In this document: piece after piece, positions 55,508 to 63,916 of the stretch
How the letters are laid out: the number at the start of each line of letters is the position of its first letter
How positions within the stretch are numbered: the first letter of the stretch is position 1
NCBI GenBank assembly: GCA_019310485.1
Contig: JAFDEF010000015.1
Coordinates: 1-64,000, forward strand
Length of the DNA stretch: 64,000 bases
Direction: 5' to 3'
Source of the DNA: Deltaproteobacteria bacterium
Lineage (GTDB): Bacteria > Desulfobacterota > DSM-4660 > Desulfatiglandales > HGW-15
Made by a program: the position numbers and the translations under genes
Notes under the pieces: model-generated
What the model was told of the DNA's origin: nothing
Databases searched by the model: none
The model's input: the letters and a program-made list of their open reading frames with translations, nothing else

Positions 55508-56575
55508 ATGCAATTTATAAAGCCCGGAATAAATATTGATTTCATAGGAAGAAGAAAACTGGCTTTCGCCCTGTCAGTAGCCCTGATACTCGCAACTTTT
55601 GTCTCGCTCCTGTGGAGAGGCGGGCCCAACTATGGCGTGGATTTTGCCGGAGGTATCGTTATTCAGGTTAAGCTCGAGAAAAAGCACAAGCCTTCTGATA
55701 TAAGGGAAGCCCTTAAGCCCATTAATCTCCAGGACAGCATCATCCAGGAGTTCGGAGGTCAGGGGGCCTCTGAATACCTTATCAGGGTCCGGAAGACAGG
55801 TGTAAAGGTAACGGGTTTAAATGAGAAGGTAAGAGATGCTCTGACATCTTATTTCAAGCAAGGGGTCGAGATAAGGCGCGTGGAAATGGTGGGGCCGAAA
55901 GTGGGCAAGGATCTCCGGCAAAAGGCCCTTTTTGCAATCTTCTATGCCATTCTTTTTATCGCGATCTATATTTCAGGTCGCTTTGAACACCGATGGTTGA
56001 TGAGCATTGTGATGGCGCTGTCATTAATTATCGTCGTATACGTGGCCTCAAGTTTTGGGGCAGGCGTGACATGGCTGATAGTTATCGCCTTGCTTGTCAC
56101 CCTCGGGCTTTGCTGGTTCCTCAAGCTCAAATGGGCACTCGGTGCCATAGTCGCCCTTATCCACGATGTTACCATCACGGTTGGCGCCTTCTCTTTTGCA
56201 AACAAGGAAATCTCCCTGCCAATCATAGCAGCGCTTCTCACAATCGTAGGATATTCTCTTAATGATACAATCATTGTGTTTGACAGAATAAGAGAAAACA
56301 TGAACCGGTTCAGAAGGCGCAAGTTTGAAGAAGTTATGAATTCCAGCATCAATGAGACGCTCAGCCGCACCATCCTTACTTCCGGAACCACGCTGCTCGT
56401 TGTAATGTGCCTCTTTGTTATGGGCGGCGCGGTTATTCATGATTTTGCATTCGCCTTGCTTGTGGGTATTTTCGTTGGGACGTATTCTTCGATTTTTGTT
56501 GCGAGCCCCATCCTCCTGGTCTGGGAAGGTCGGTTTTCAGATAAGGTGAAGGTCAAGAAACGTGCCCGGAGGTAA
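55508..56575 (+). CDS. secF: Protein-export protein SecF with extra helical insert
   Basis: A 355-residue SecF. Family elements are RRGGPNYGVDFAGGIVI-like WRGGPNYGVDFAGGIV, VGPKVGKDLRQKALFA, GAIVALIHDVTITVGAF and GYSLNDTIIVFDRIREN. Typical SecF is about 300-320 residues. Here about 45 additional, mostly hydrophobic residues (SIVMALSLIIVVYVASSFGA and WLIVIALLVTLGLCWFLKLK) sit between the second helix and the conserved LGAIVALIHDV, enough for a membrane hairpin. It follows secD by 52 bases. Confidence 0.93.
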   Translation: MQFIKPGINIDFIGRRKLAFALSVALILATFVSLLWRGGPNYGVDFAGGIVIQVKLEKKHKPSDIREALKPINLQDSIIQEFGGQGASEYLIRVRKTGVKVTGLNEKVRDALTSYFKQGVEIRRVEMVGPKVGKDLRQKALFAIFYAILFIAIYISGRFEHRWLMSIVMALSLIIVVYVASSFGAGVTWLIVIALLVTLGLCWFLKLKWALGAIVALIHDVTITVGAFSFANKEISLPIIAALLTIVGYSLNDTIIVFDRIRENMNRFRRRKFEEVMNSSINETLSRTILTSGTTLLVVMCLFVMGGAVIHDFAFALLVGIFVGTYSSIFVASPILLVWEGRFSDKVKVKKRARR

Positions 56576-56670
56576 AAACCCGGAAGAAAGACTGCAGCGC
56601 ATTTTGAATGAAAAGCAGCATTGCCTTCGAGGGTATTGAGCATATCAGGATTTGCTTCGGGGGAGCTTGA

Positions 56671-58602
56671 TTGGTAAAGCATAGGAAAAAAAGGACACGC
56701 AGGAGTGCGGCGGTTTTTTGGGTTATTGTCATCCTTGCCATTGGGGCTTTTTCCATTGCGTGGTGGGTGTGGCCGGGGCTTTACACCGTATCGCCCGAGT
56801 TCTACTATATTGTAATTGAGAAAAACGACCAGCCACTGAAGCTGCTCAAAGGTGAAACCTGCCACCTTCATCCCCAGGACAAAGTAAGAATTCTTAAAGT
56901 ATCCACCAATATCACCTTCAATATCGGCGTGCGGCTGGTGTCAACAGACTTTGATATCAATGCGCTATCCTACGAAAAGCTCCCCATTGCATCACTCTTA
57001 CCAAGCAGGTCTGTTTTTCATCGATACCAGTTCAGGGTGAATGTGAAAAAGTACAACCGGGACCTTGGTTATGTGGATTTTGTAATTGAACCATCCGTGG
57101 AAGACTGGCTGGAAAAGGCTGAAAGGACTATCAAACCGGATCGCAAACTCAAGCTTCTTGAAGAAGCTCATAAATTTGCCCCCAATGATATGCGTGTCAC
57201 CGAAGAGCTTATCAGGCAGTACAAGGCCCTCAAGAAGTGGCCACAGGCAGCCGCCTTGCTGGAACAGCTTGCAAAAAATAAAACCGACCAGAAAGTGCTT
57301 TTTGAGCTTCTTGAAGTTTACCGGGCCATGGGGAATGCTGCAAAAAGCGCCTCCATGCTGCAAAAGCTTGTGAAGCTAAATCCCGATAACCTGGACCTCT
57401 GGTTCCAACTTGCCGACCTGTACGAAAAACAGGGAAAACTGAAGCAGGAAATTAAAGTTTACGAAGCACTGCTGCCCAGGGTGCCGAAAAAAAGGAGGCT
57501 GGACCTTTACAAGACCCTTGGATATCTTTACTCAAAGACCCACCAGACAGATAAGGCCATTTCCATGTACCTGAAAGCAGAGGCAATGGATAAAAAGGAT
57601 GTTAACCTTTACTATAACCTGGCTACCCTTTACGAAAAGAAAGGGAACAAGGAAAAGGCCGATTTGTTCTTGAGCAAAGCAGTAAATCTCAGGCCCGGAG
57701 ACATTAACAGCCGAATAAAGCTCGCTGAAAGTCTTGTCAAGAAAGGAAGACTAAAAGAAGCCGACAAACAGCTTTCCCAGGTCCTGAAAAAGAAACCCAA
57801 CTCAGTCAAGGCCTTGCTGCTTACAATGAAGATCCTGGAAAAGCAGGGGGACAAAACGCGACTAAAAGGCATTTACAGAAAGCTCCTTTCGATTGATCCG
57901 AACAACGACGTTATTATTTATAACCTGGCAGTGCTTGAATACGAAACAAACTATATCACGAGAAGCATTCCTTATTTCAAGAAATACTTGAAAAAGCATC
58001 CAAGGGATATAGAAACCCATCGATTCTTGTTTGACATTTACAGGAGGAAAAAGCAAAGCGACCTGGCCCTGAAAGAAGCCAAAACCATCATTTCCTTGAA
58101 CCCGAAGGAAACCGACCTTTATCCTTACATTTTTGACTCCCTCAACAAGAAAGGCGATTATAAGACCATTATAAGGATCATCAAGAAGGGCCTGAAAGCC
58201 AATCCAGGAAAAGTCGAGCTTCGAGAGTACCTGGTTGTGGCCTATCTGAAAACCAAGCAGACAGAACTGGCCATTGACCAAATGGTTCAAATCTTAAAGG
58301 CAAGGCCAAAAGACGCCAAGCTGCGCCTGCAACTCGCAAAGCTCCAAGAAAAACAGGGGCACACTCAGGATGCTATCGATTCCTACAGGAAAGTGCTGGA
58401 TCTTTTGCCCGGCAACACGGAAGCAAACAAATCTTACGTCCGGCTACTTTTACAGGTGGCAAGGCGCCAGGAAAGGGAAGGCAATTTTGGCGAAGCCCTG
58501 GATGCATATAAGAAGATCCTGGATGTCTCCCCCGAACAGGAAGAAGCCCAGGAAGCCTACCTCAGATTAAGAATCAAGGTACTCCCACTTGAGAAAAAAT
58601 AG
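56671..58602 (+). CDS. TPR-repeat protein with N-terminal membrane anchor
   Basis: A 643-residue protein. A basic N-terminus and one membrane segment (AAVFWVIVILAIGAFSIAWWVW) lead into a beta-like region and then many tetratricopeptide repeats from about residue 150 to the end (e.g. YYNLATLYEKKGNKEKADLF, IYNLAVLEYETNYITRSIPY). It lacks an enzymatic domain and is probably a scaffold in the cell envelope. The TTG start follows GGGGGAG. Frame and length are intact, and it overlaps the NUDIX gene by 14 bases. Confidence 0.85.
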   Translation: MVKHRKKRTRRSAAVFWVIVILAIGAFSIAWWVWPGLYTVSPEFYYIVIEKNDQPLKLLKGETCHLHPQDKVRILKVSTNITFNIGVRLVSTDFDINALSYEKLPIASLLPSRSVFHRYQFRVNVKKYNRDLGYVDFVIEPSVEDWLEKAERTIKPDRKLKLLEEAHKFAPNDMRVTEELIRQYKALKKWPQAAALLEQLAKNKTDQKVLFELLEVYRAMGNAAKSASMLQKLVKLNPDNLDLWFQLADLYEKQGKLKQEIKVYEALLPRVPKKRRLDLYKTLGYLYSKTHQTDKAISMYLKAEAMDKKDVNLYYNLATLYEKKGNKEKADLFLSKAVNLRPGDINSRIKLAESLVKKGRLKEADKQLSQVLKKKPNSVKALLLTMKILEKQGDKTRLKGIYRKLLSIDPNNDVIIYNLAVLEYETNYITRSIPYFKKYLKKHPRDIETHRFLFDIYRRKKQSDLALKEAKTIISLNPKETDLYPYIFDSLNKKGDYKTIIRIIKKGLKANPGKVELREYLVVAYLKTKQTELAIDQMVQILKARPKDAKLRLQLAKLQEKQGHTQDAIDSYRKVLDLLPGNTEANKSYVRLLLQVARRQEREGNFGEALDAYKKILDVSPEQEEAQEAYLRLRIKVLPLEKK

Positions 58603-58990
58603 TAGTAAACGCCACTTCAACGTGGCAGCAGGCATTATCTGGAAGGGAGGAAAGCTGCTTATCACGAAACGCCCTGAAGGCGGGCACCTCTCCGGATTTT
58701 GGGAATTCCCGGGGGGAAAGCAGGAAGGGAATGAATCTCTCACACAATGCCTGGAAAGAGAGATAAGAGAGGAACTTGGCATAAGCATAAAGCCGAGCAG
58801 GCTTCTTCTAACAGTTAACCACGAATACGGCTCAAAGCAGGTGAGCCTTCATTTTTTCGAGTGTTCCCTTCTCAGTGGTCAGCCCCAGGTTCTTCAGTGT
58901 GCTGAGATAAGGTGGGTGCGCCCCGAAGAGCTCCACCTTTACCACATGCCGCCCCCGGACCAAAAAATAATTCCCCTTCTCCTTTCCTAA
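58589..58990 (+). CDS. NUDIX hydrolase, MutT-like (8-oxo-dGTP class)
   Basis: A 133-residue NUDIX enzyme. The Nudix box GGKQEGNESLTQCLEREIREELGI (GX5EX7REUXEEXGU) is clear, with FWEFPGGK before it, which is common in the MutT/8-oxo-dGTP group. TTG start inside the end of the TPR gene. A role in nucleotide sanitation is likely but not proven; its context is not informative. Confidence 0.88.
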   Translation: MRKNSSKRHFNVAAGIIWKGGKLLITKRPEGGHLSGFWEFPGGKQEGNESLTQCLEREIREELGISIKPSRLLLTVNHEYGSKQVSLHFFECSLLSGQPQVLQCAEIRWVRPEELHLYHMPPPDQKIIPLLLS

Positions 58991-60132
58991 CCCCTGAGGA
59001 GCGATCTGGCCACAATGAGCTTTTCTATCTCTTTGGTCCCTTCGTAAATTTCCACTATCTTAGCGTCCCTGTAAATCCTTTGGACCTTGTACTCGTCAAT
59101 GTAGCCGTAGCCTCCATGCATCTGAAGCGCCTCATCAGCACACTTTACAGCAATCTGCCCTGAAAACCATTTTGCCATTGCGGTGAGTGCATGATCCATC
59201 TTTCCATTGTCCGTCAGCCAGGCAGCCTCGTAGTAAAGGTTTCTGGCAGCCCGAATCATTGTGGCCATTTCCGCAACCTTGAACTGGTTTACCTGGAATG
59301 AAGCCAGGGGGGCACCAAACTGGTGTCTCTTCTTGATGTGGGCAATGCTTTCCTCAAGCGCTGCCCTTGCAATACCCACTGCCTGGGCGCATATGTGAAG
59401 TCTGGTCATATTAAAAAAGTTCATCAATTCCTTGAACCCGTTCCCCTCCTGCCCTATTAGGTTGGAGGCCGGGATCCTCACGTTGGAAAAGGATATTTCC
59501 GCAGTATCGTTTGCTCTTATTCCGAGTTTTCCGTGTATCTTGGTAGCTTCAAATCCGGGCCTGTCAGTTTCAACGATAAAAAAAGAATGTCTCTTGTGCC
59601 GGTCAGGGTTGTCAGGATCAGTCAGGCAGAAGACATTGAGGTAGTTGGCACGGGTCCCGTTGGTGATAAACATCTTTGAGCCGTTGATTACGTATTCATC
59701 ATCGTCTTTTTCTGCCGAAGTTACGGCACAGGTAACATCTGAGCCTGCATCGGGTTCCGTGATGGCCGTACCTATCACAGCCTTGCCCTCCACGAGAGGC
59801 GGAAGGTACTTCTTTTTCTGCTCCTCGGTCCCGAAGAGACCCAATAGCTCTGCACCGAATGTGGTTGTTAGCACAGCATTGCCCATTCCGGCATCAACTG
59901 CCCAGAACTCCTCGGTGATAAGACAGTGCTCGAGAAGTCCCAGACCCGCACCCCCATACGCTTCATCAATAAATACTCCCACAAAACCAAGGTCGCATGC
60001 CTTCTTCCAGATTTGCGGGTCAAATGTCTCGTTTCGGTCAAACTCCTGTGCTTTCTCAGAAAACTCCCCCAGGGCAAACTCTCTTGCCGCCTTTTGAATA
60101 TCGATTTGTTCCTTGCTGAGCGTAAAATCCAT
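58987..60132 (-). CDS. Acyl-CoA dehydrogenase
   Basis: A 381-residue FAD enzyme of the acyl-CoA dehydrogenase family. Elements are ITEPDAGSDVTCAVTSAEK, SKMFITNGTRANYLNVFCLTD, the C-terminal MHGGYGYIDEYKVQRIYRDAK and the catalytic-loop IYEGTKEIEKLIVARSLL. The glutamate in IYEGT is at the position of the catalytic base used in most members. Substrate is not determined. It is transcribed with etfA and etfB, its probable electron acceptors, which it follows. Confidence 0.93.
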   Translation of the reverse strand: MDFTLSKEQIDIQKAAREFALGEFSEKAQEFDRNETFDPQIWKKACDLGFVGVFIDEAYGGAGLGLLEHCLITEEFWAVDAGMGNAVLTTTFGAELLGLFGTEEQKKKYLPPLVEGKAVIGTAITEPDAGSDVTCAVTSAEKDDDEYVINGSKMFITNGTRANYLNVFCLTDPDNPDRHKRHSFFIVETDRPGFEATKIHGKLGIRANDTAEISFSNVRIPASNLIGQEGNGFKELMNFFNMTRLHICAQAVGIARAALEESIAHIKKRHQFGAPLASFQVNQFKVAEMATMIRAARNLYYEAAWLTDNGKMDHALTAMAKWFSGQIAVKCADEALQMHGGYGYIDEYKVQRIYRDAKIVEIYEGTKEIEKLIVARSLLRG

Positions 60133-60240
60133 CAAAACCTCCCCTTACCCTTTCCGCAAGCACGCTGCACCACTCTTGGAAAGCTCTTCCCTTACGCAGT
60201 TATTTAACCTTACTAAACCACTGATCTGAGGCCCTTGGGC

Positions 60241-61209
60241 TCAGGCAGCTAATCTCTCCTTTAAGGCGTCTACAATTTTGAAAAGATCATCTACTACGCC
60301 GTAATCCGCCACTCTGAATATGGGCGCTTTCTTATCCTTGTTAACTGCAATTATGGTACCCGCACCGCTGATTCCAGCCACGTGCTGAAAGGCCCCACTT
60401 ATCCCGAGGGCAAGGTAGACCTTCGGCTTCACAGATTTTCCGGAAGTACCCACCTGGTGATACTTCGGTAACCAGTTCTTGTCCACCACCGGGCGAGAGC
60501 AGGAAAGAACGCCTCCCATCATATCCGCCAGCTCTTTTGCAATAGCCACGTTATCCTCCTCCCCGATCCCGCGACCAATTGAGACAAGCAGATCTGCCTG
60601 CGTTATATCAACTTCTCCTGCAGCGGCCTCCTCAAAGGCGATAAACTCTTTGCCGACTTCCGGAAGGTCAGCCGGCATTTCCTGCTTGATAACTTCCCCT
60701 TTGTGCTCTCCTGCCTTGTCAGGCGGAAAAGCGCCGCTTCTTACTGTTATTAGGTAGCCATCCGATTCTTTGAAAGAAACCTTTGAAAAAAGTTTACCAG
60801 TATATATCTGGCGAACCGCCTTAAGACGGCCATCTTCCACCAGAATATCCACGCAATCCGTTGCAATAGGAAATCCTGTTTTTATGGAAAGGGGAGGCCC
60901 AAAATCCATTCCCCATGGTGTATGCCCGATCATAGTGAGCAAAGGGTGGCGCTCCTGAATCAGCCTGTAAAGGATCTCCTTGTAATAATCTCCATTGAAA
61001 TCCTTCAGTCTTTCATCTTCTACAACAATAACCCTGTCCGCCCTCTCAGTGAGCTCCTGGATAAACGGTTCGTCCTTTCCGCCGATAATCACTGCTGTGA
61101 GCGTGTTTGAAAGGCTCTGGCAGAGTTCATTCGCCTTCCACAGCATCTGCTGTGTTATTTCCCGCAATTCTCCGTCTCTGTGTTCAACAACAACAAATAT
61201 CTCGCCCAT
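60241..61209 (-). CDS. etfA: Electron transfer flavoprotein alpha subunit
   Basis: A 322-residue EtfA with the C-terminal FAD-binding segment SVKPKVYLALGISGAFQHVAGI. It pairs with EtfB to take electrons from acyl-CoA dehydrogenases. The ATG follows immediately after the etfB stop codon. Nothing marks it as a bifurcating type. Confidence 0.95.
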   Translation of the reverse strand: MGEIFVVVEHRDGELREITQQMLWKANELCQSLSNTLTAVIIGGKDEPFIQELTERADRVIVVEDERLKDFNGDYYKEILYRLIQERHPLLTMIGHTPWGMDFGPPLSIKTGFPIATDCVDILVEDGRLKAVRQIYTGKLFSKVSFKESDGYLITVRSGAFPPDKAGEHKGEVIKQEMPADLPEVGKEFIAFEEAAAGEVDITQADLLVSIGRGIGEEDNVAIAKELADMMGGVLSCSRPVVDKNWLPKYHQVGTSGKSVKPKVYLALGISGAFQHVAGISGAGTIIAVNKDKKAPIFRVADYGVVDDLFKIVDALKERLAA

Positions 61210-61989
61210 TTATGTGCTCACCCCCTTTTCCTTGATAATCCGCAAGATCTCCTCAGCTACGGTTCCTGGATCGCCCTCGATGATCTCTGCACCTTCTGTC
61301 TCTGGAGGCAGAAAAACTTCGTCAACGCTCACCCACGGGGTAAGATCATCTTCTGAAAGACCCAGCTCTTCCACTTTCACTACTTTCAGCTCTTTTTTAG
61401 CTGCTTTTCTAATACCCATGATCGAGACATACCTTGGCTCGTTGATCCCGGTCTGAATGCTCAAAAGCGCTGGAAACTTGATCTTTGAAACCTCGTCCGT
61501 CCCACCCTCCAGCTCGATATGAATGGTGGCTTCATTTCCCTCGGGCTCAACGCGGGTGACGACCGCGGCGTGGTTCAGGCCCAGATGCTCCGCCAGCATT
61601 GTCCCAACCGCTCCATCATTTACATCGTCCGCCTGAACCCCGGTTAGAACAAGGTCATGTTTAACGCCCTTGATCACTTCAGCAAGTATCCTTGAAATCA
61701 CAAAAGGGTCCAGAGAAAGGTCGCCCGGCTCAACTCTGATCGCCCTGTCAGCCCCCATTGCCAGGCACCTGCGCAGGACTTCCTCGTCATCCTCAACACC
61801 TACGGTTACGGCTGTTACATCACCCCCAAATTTTTCCTTGAGGAGAACAGCTTCTTCAATGGCATAGTTGTCCCACTCATTGATAGAGTAAGCCAACATG
61901 TCCTTGCGCACCTCTTTTTTTTGTGGATCAATCTCCAGGTCAACTTCCTGGGTAAGGGGCACCCTTTTCACGCACACCACAATATCCAT
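61210..61989 (-). CDS. etfB: Electron transfer flavoprotein beta subunit
   Basis: A 259-residue EtfB from MDIVVCVKRVPLTQEVDLEI; family elements are DLVLTGVQADDVNDGAVGTMLAEHL and INEPRYVSIMGIRKA. The ATG at 61989 has GGAGGTG seven bases before it; an earlier in-frame start is not used. It heads etfB-etfA-acyl-CoA dehydrogenase. A FadR-type palindrome lies about 260 bases upstream. Confidence 0.95.
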   Translation of the reverse strand: MDIVVCVKRVPLTQEVDLEIDPQKKEVRKDMLAYSINEWDNYAIEEAVLLKEKFGGDVTAVTVGVEDDEEVLRRCLAMGADRAIRVEPGDLSLDPFVISRILAEVIKGVKHDLVLTGVQADDVNDGAVGTMLAEHLGLNHAAVVTRVEPEGNEATIHIELEGGTDEVSKIKFPALLSIQTGINEPRYVSIMGIRKAAKKELKVVKVEELGLSEDDLTPWVSVDEVFLPPETEGAEIIEGDPGTVAEEILRIIKEKGVST

Positions 61990-62247
61990 CTCTTTCACCT
62001 CCCATGGCAATGGAATATCACGCAAGTTGCATTAGTTAAACCACCTTTACTTGGTTCTGGATTAGCGTAAGGCCGTAATAATTTCTTTATCAAAAAAGCT
62101 CTCAGGCACCGGCATGCAGGAAACGCATCTTATATACAAAAAGCTGTTTTGGCAAGCAAAGCCCGTAACTTTTCAGGGGCTTCTGATACAAAACTATCCA
62201 TCCAATGCGACCTATTGACTTAGTATATTTAGGTATTTTCGCTTGGC

Positions 62248-62267
62248 ATGAATGAATTCTCATTCAT
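62248..62267. promoter_or_regulatory. FadR-type operator palindrome ATGAATGA-N4-TCATTCAT
   Basis: A perfect 8-bp inverted repeat with a 4-base ATTC spacer. It matches the box of Bacillus TetR-type FadR, TGAATGA-N4-TCATTCA, an acyl-CoA-responsive repressor that controls etfBA and beta-oxidation genes. A TATACT sequence (62227-62222, minus strand) lies 20 bases away, where the palindrome would cover the -35 region of an etfB promoter. The regulator gene is not in the window. Confidence 0.5.
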
Positions 62268-62339
62268 TTCGCGGGAACCCTAGCACACCTCGCGGGGGCA
62301 AGTCAAAGCTTTTTCATACATGCTGGGACCGGGAAAGCG

Positions 62340-62519
62340 CTACCCTTCTGCTTCTGCAATTTTGCATATCTGGTAGCGTTTGGAAGATCTCAGGGCTGCC
62401 AGGATTTGGGCGGATTCACAAAACACCAACGCCTTTGTCGGGCACACTGTCACACAAAAAGGTTCGAGCCCTTGAGCAAAGGTTTCTGCGGGATGGATTG
62501 GTGGTGTTGCGCTTTTTGC
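62340..62519 (-). pseudogene. Ferredoxin-domain remnant
   Basis: On the minus strand a 59-codon open stretch runs between TAA at 62522-62520 and a TAG at 62342-62340, without a standard start. It reads GLEPFCVTVCPTKALVFC then ESAQILAALRSSKRYQICKI. CX3CPTKAL is a [4Fe-4S] half-motif like the end of HycB/DmsB-type subunits (compare EEPLCVQWCLADAL in the BamC-like protein). No upstream partner cysteines are found in frame. The simplest reading is a decayed gene. Chance similarity is possible. Confidence 0.4.
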
Positions 62520-62591
62520 TTACAAATGCAAGAATCTGTGCCAAAGTCTTACAACTGATACCGTTAAAATCAGCTTTTGCGGGAAATAGCC

Positions 62592-63395
62592 ATGAAGATT
62601 GCCATCTCAGCAGAGGGTCCGGACCCGGAAGCCACGGTCTCCCACAGGCTCGGCACATCGCCCTATTTAATCATCGTGGACTCTGAAACAATGAGCTTTG
62701 AGGCCATCCCAAGCGAAGCGGGTGCATCAGGGCAGCACGCGGGCATGCATCTTGTTTCTCTTGCAATTGCTAAAGAGGTCGATGCAGTTTTGACCGGCTA
62801 CTGTAGCCCTATTGCAGAGAACTACCTTTCAGCAAAAGGCATCCGAGTCGTGACCGATGTAACCGGAACTGTATCGGATGCCGTGGAAAGATATATTCAC
62901 AGTGAGTCTCAATCGCTTAAGATGACAGCTTCTTCACCACCAACAAGCAAAGCTCTCCTCAGAAAAGATACCTTGAGCGCATCACTAAAAAAATCAGGAA
63001 GCCAGTTTAAAGGGTTCCTTCCCATTCTTATCGGCGTGGTGCTGCTCATAGGCTTACTTAGTACCTTTGTTTCAAAAGATGTCCTCTCCTTTATTTTCAC
63101 CGGTGATGCGCCGCTAGACACCTTGCTGGGCGCTTGCTTTGGAAGTATCTTTACCGGCAACCCGATCAATAGCTATGTCATAGGGGGTGAGATGCTTGGA
63201 TACGGCATCAGCCTCTTTGCTGTAACAGCCCTGATGATCTCATGGGTTACAGTGGGTATCGCACAACTACCGGCGGAAATCATGGCCTTTGGGAGCAGGT
63301 TCGCCTTGATCAGAAACATTACTTCTTTCGTTCTCTCTATCATAATTGCCTTCATCACTGTGATTATCTTGAATCTTCTGGGGGTAAGACTTTGA
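62592..63395 (+). CDS. NifX/NifB-type domain fused to a permease half
   Basis: A 267-residue protein from ATG at 62592. Residues 1 to about 107 form a dinitrogenase iron-molybdenum-cofactor-type (NifX/NifB C-terminal) domain: MKIAISAEGPDPEATVSHRL, SGQHAGMHLVSLAIAKEVDAV and LSAKGIRVVTDVTGTVSDAV. After a polar linker come about four to five membrane helices (FLPILIGVVLLIGLLSTFVS, GNPINSYVIGGEMLGYGISL) like half of a DUF318/ArsP-type permease. No nitrogenase genes are nearby, so a metal-cluster chaperone or metal-linked transporter role is inferred. It overlaps the next gene (TTGA). Confidence 0.75.
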   Translation: MKIAISAEGPDPEATVSHRLGTSPYLIIVDSETMSFEAIPSEAGASGQHAGMHLVSLAIAKEVDAVLTGYCSPIAENYLSAKGIRVVTDVTGTVSDAVERYIHSESQSLKMTASSPPTSKALLRKDTLSASLKKSGSQFKGFLPILIGVVLLIGLLSTFVSKDVLSFIFTGDAPLDTLLGACFGSIFTGNPINSYVIGGEMLGYGISLFAVTALMISWVTVGIAQLPAEIMAFGSRFALIRNITSFVLSIIIAFITVIILNLLGVRL

Positions 63396-63916
63396 TACGC
63401 ACTAAAAGAAGCAGATACCTTATAAGGAAGAAACTGACCGCGCGCATGATATTTCCGGGCTCAGTATTGATCATTTATTTCGTGCTCTTCCTTTTAGCCC
63501 AGGATAGGGCAATGTTTGCCCTCAAAGCCAGCTATGGTGTGTTCTTGAGGATCCTTGTTCCTCTTGCCTTTGTCTTCATTCTCATGTTCCTAATGAACTT
63601 ATTCATAAAGCCGCCACAAATTGCCGGCCTTATTGGCAAGGAGTCAGGTGTCAGCGGGGTTCTATTCTCAATAGGTGCAGGCATTGTTTCCACCGGTCCC
63701 ATCTTTGCCTGGTATCCGTTACTAGAGGAGTTAAAGAAGCGAGGGGCCAGGGAATCCCTGATTGCGATCTTTTTGAACAACAGGGCCGTGAAGCCTGTCC
63801 TCATCCCCGTGATGGTCTCCTATTTTGGCTGGGTATATGTGGCCCTGTTGACGGCATTAACAATTCTGGGCTCACTTGCATGCGGCTCAATTATAAGCAT
63901 TGCGCAGCGCAAGTGA
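63392..63916 (+). CDS. Second permease half (DUF318-like membrane protein)
   Basis: A 174-residue membrane protein with about five helices. It reads MIFPGSVLIIYFVLFLLAQD, LRILVPLAFVFILMFLMNLF, GAGIVSTGPIFAWYPLLEEL and GARESLIAIFLNNRAVKPVL. It seems to supply the other half of the permease begun in the previous gene. TTG start at 63392 overlapping the previous TGA by 4 bases, which indicates coupled translation and equal production of both halves. The transported substrate is unknown. Confidence 0.72.
   Translation: MIRTKRSRYLIRKKLTARMIFPGSVLIIYFVLFLLAQDRAMFALKASYGVFLRILVPLAFVFILMFLMNLFIKPPQIAGLIGKESGVSGVLFSIGAGIVSTGPIFAWYPLLEELKKRGARESLIAIFLNNRAVKPVLIPVMVSYFGWVYVALLTALTILGSLACGSIISIAQRK

Noticed and set aside
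62270-62320. Possible third copy of the queA-flanking repeat (GCGGGGGCAAGTCAAA)
   Set aside because: Only a short block is similar and the hairpin is missing.
62530-62546. Sigma-54-like TGGCAC ... TTGC on the minus strand
   Set aside because: The GG-to-GC spacing is 11, not the required 10.
62252-62686. 144-codon plus-strand frame upstream of the NifX-type gene
   Set aside because: Composition and lack of motifs indicate a shadow; it runs over the true gene start and over the ferredoxin-like remnant on the other strand.
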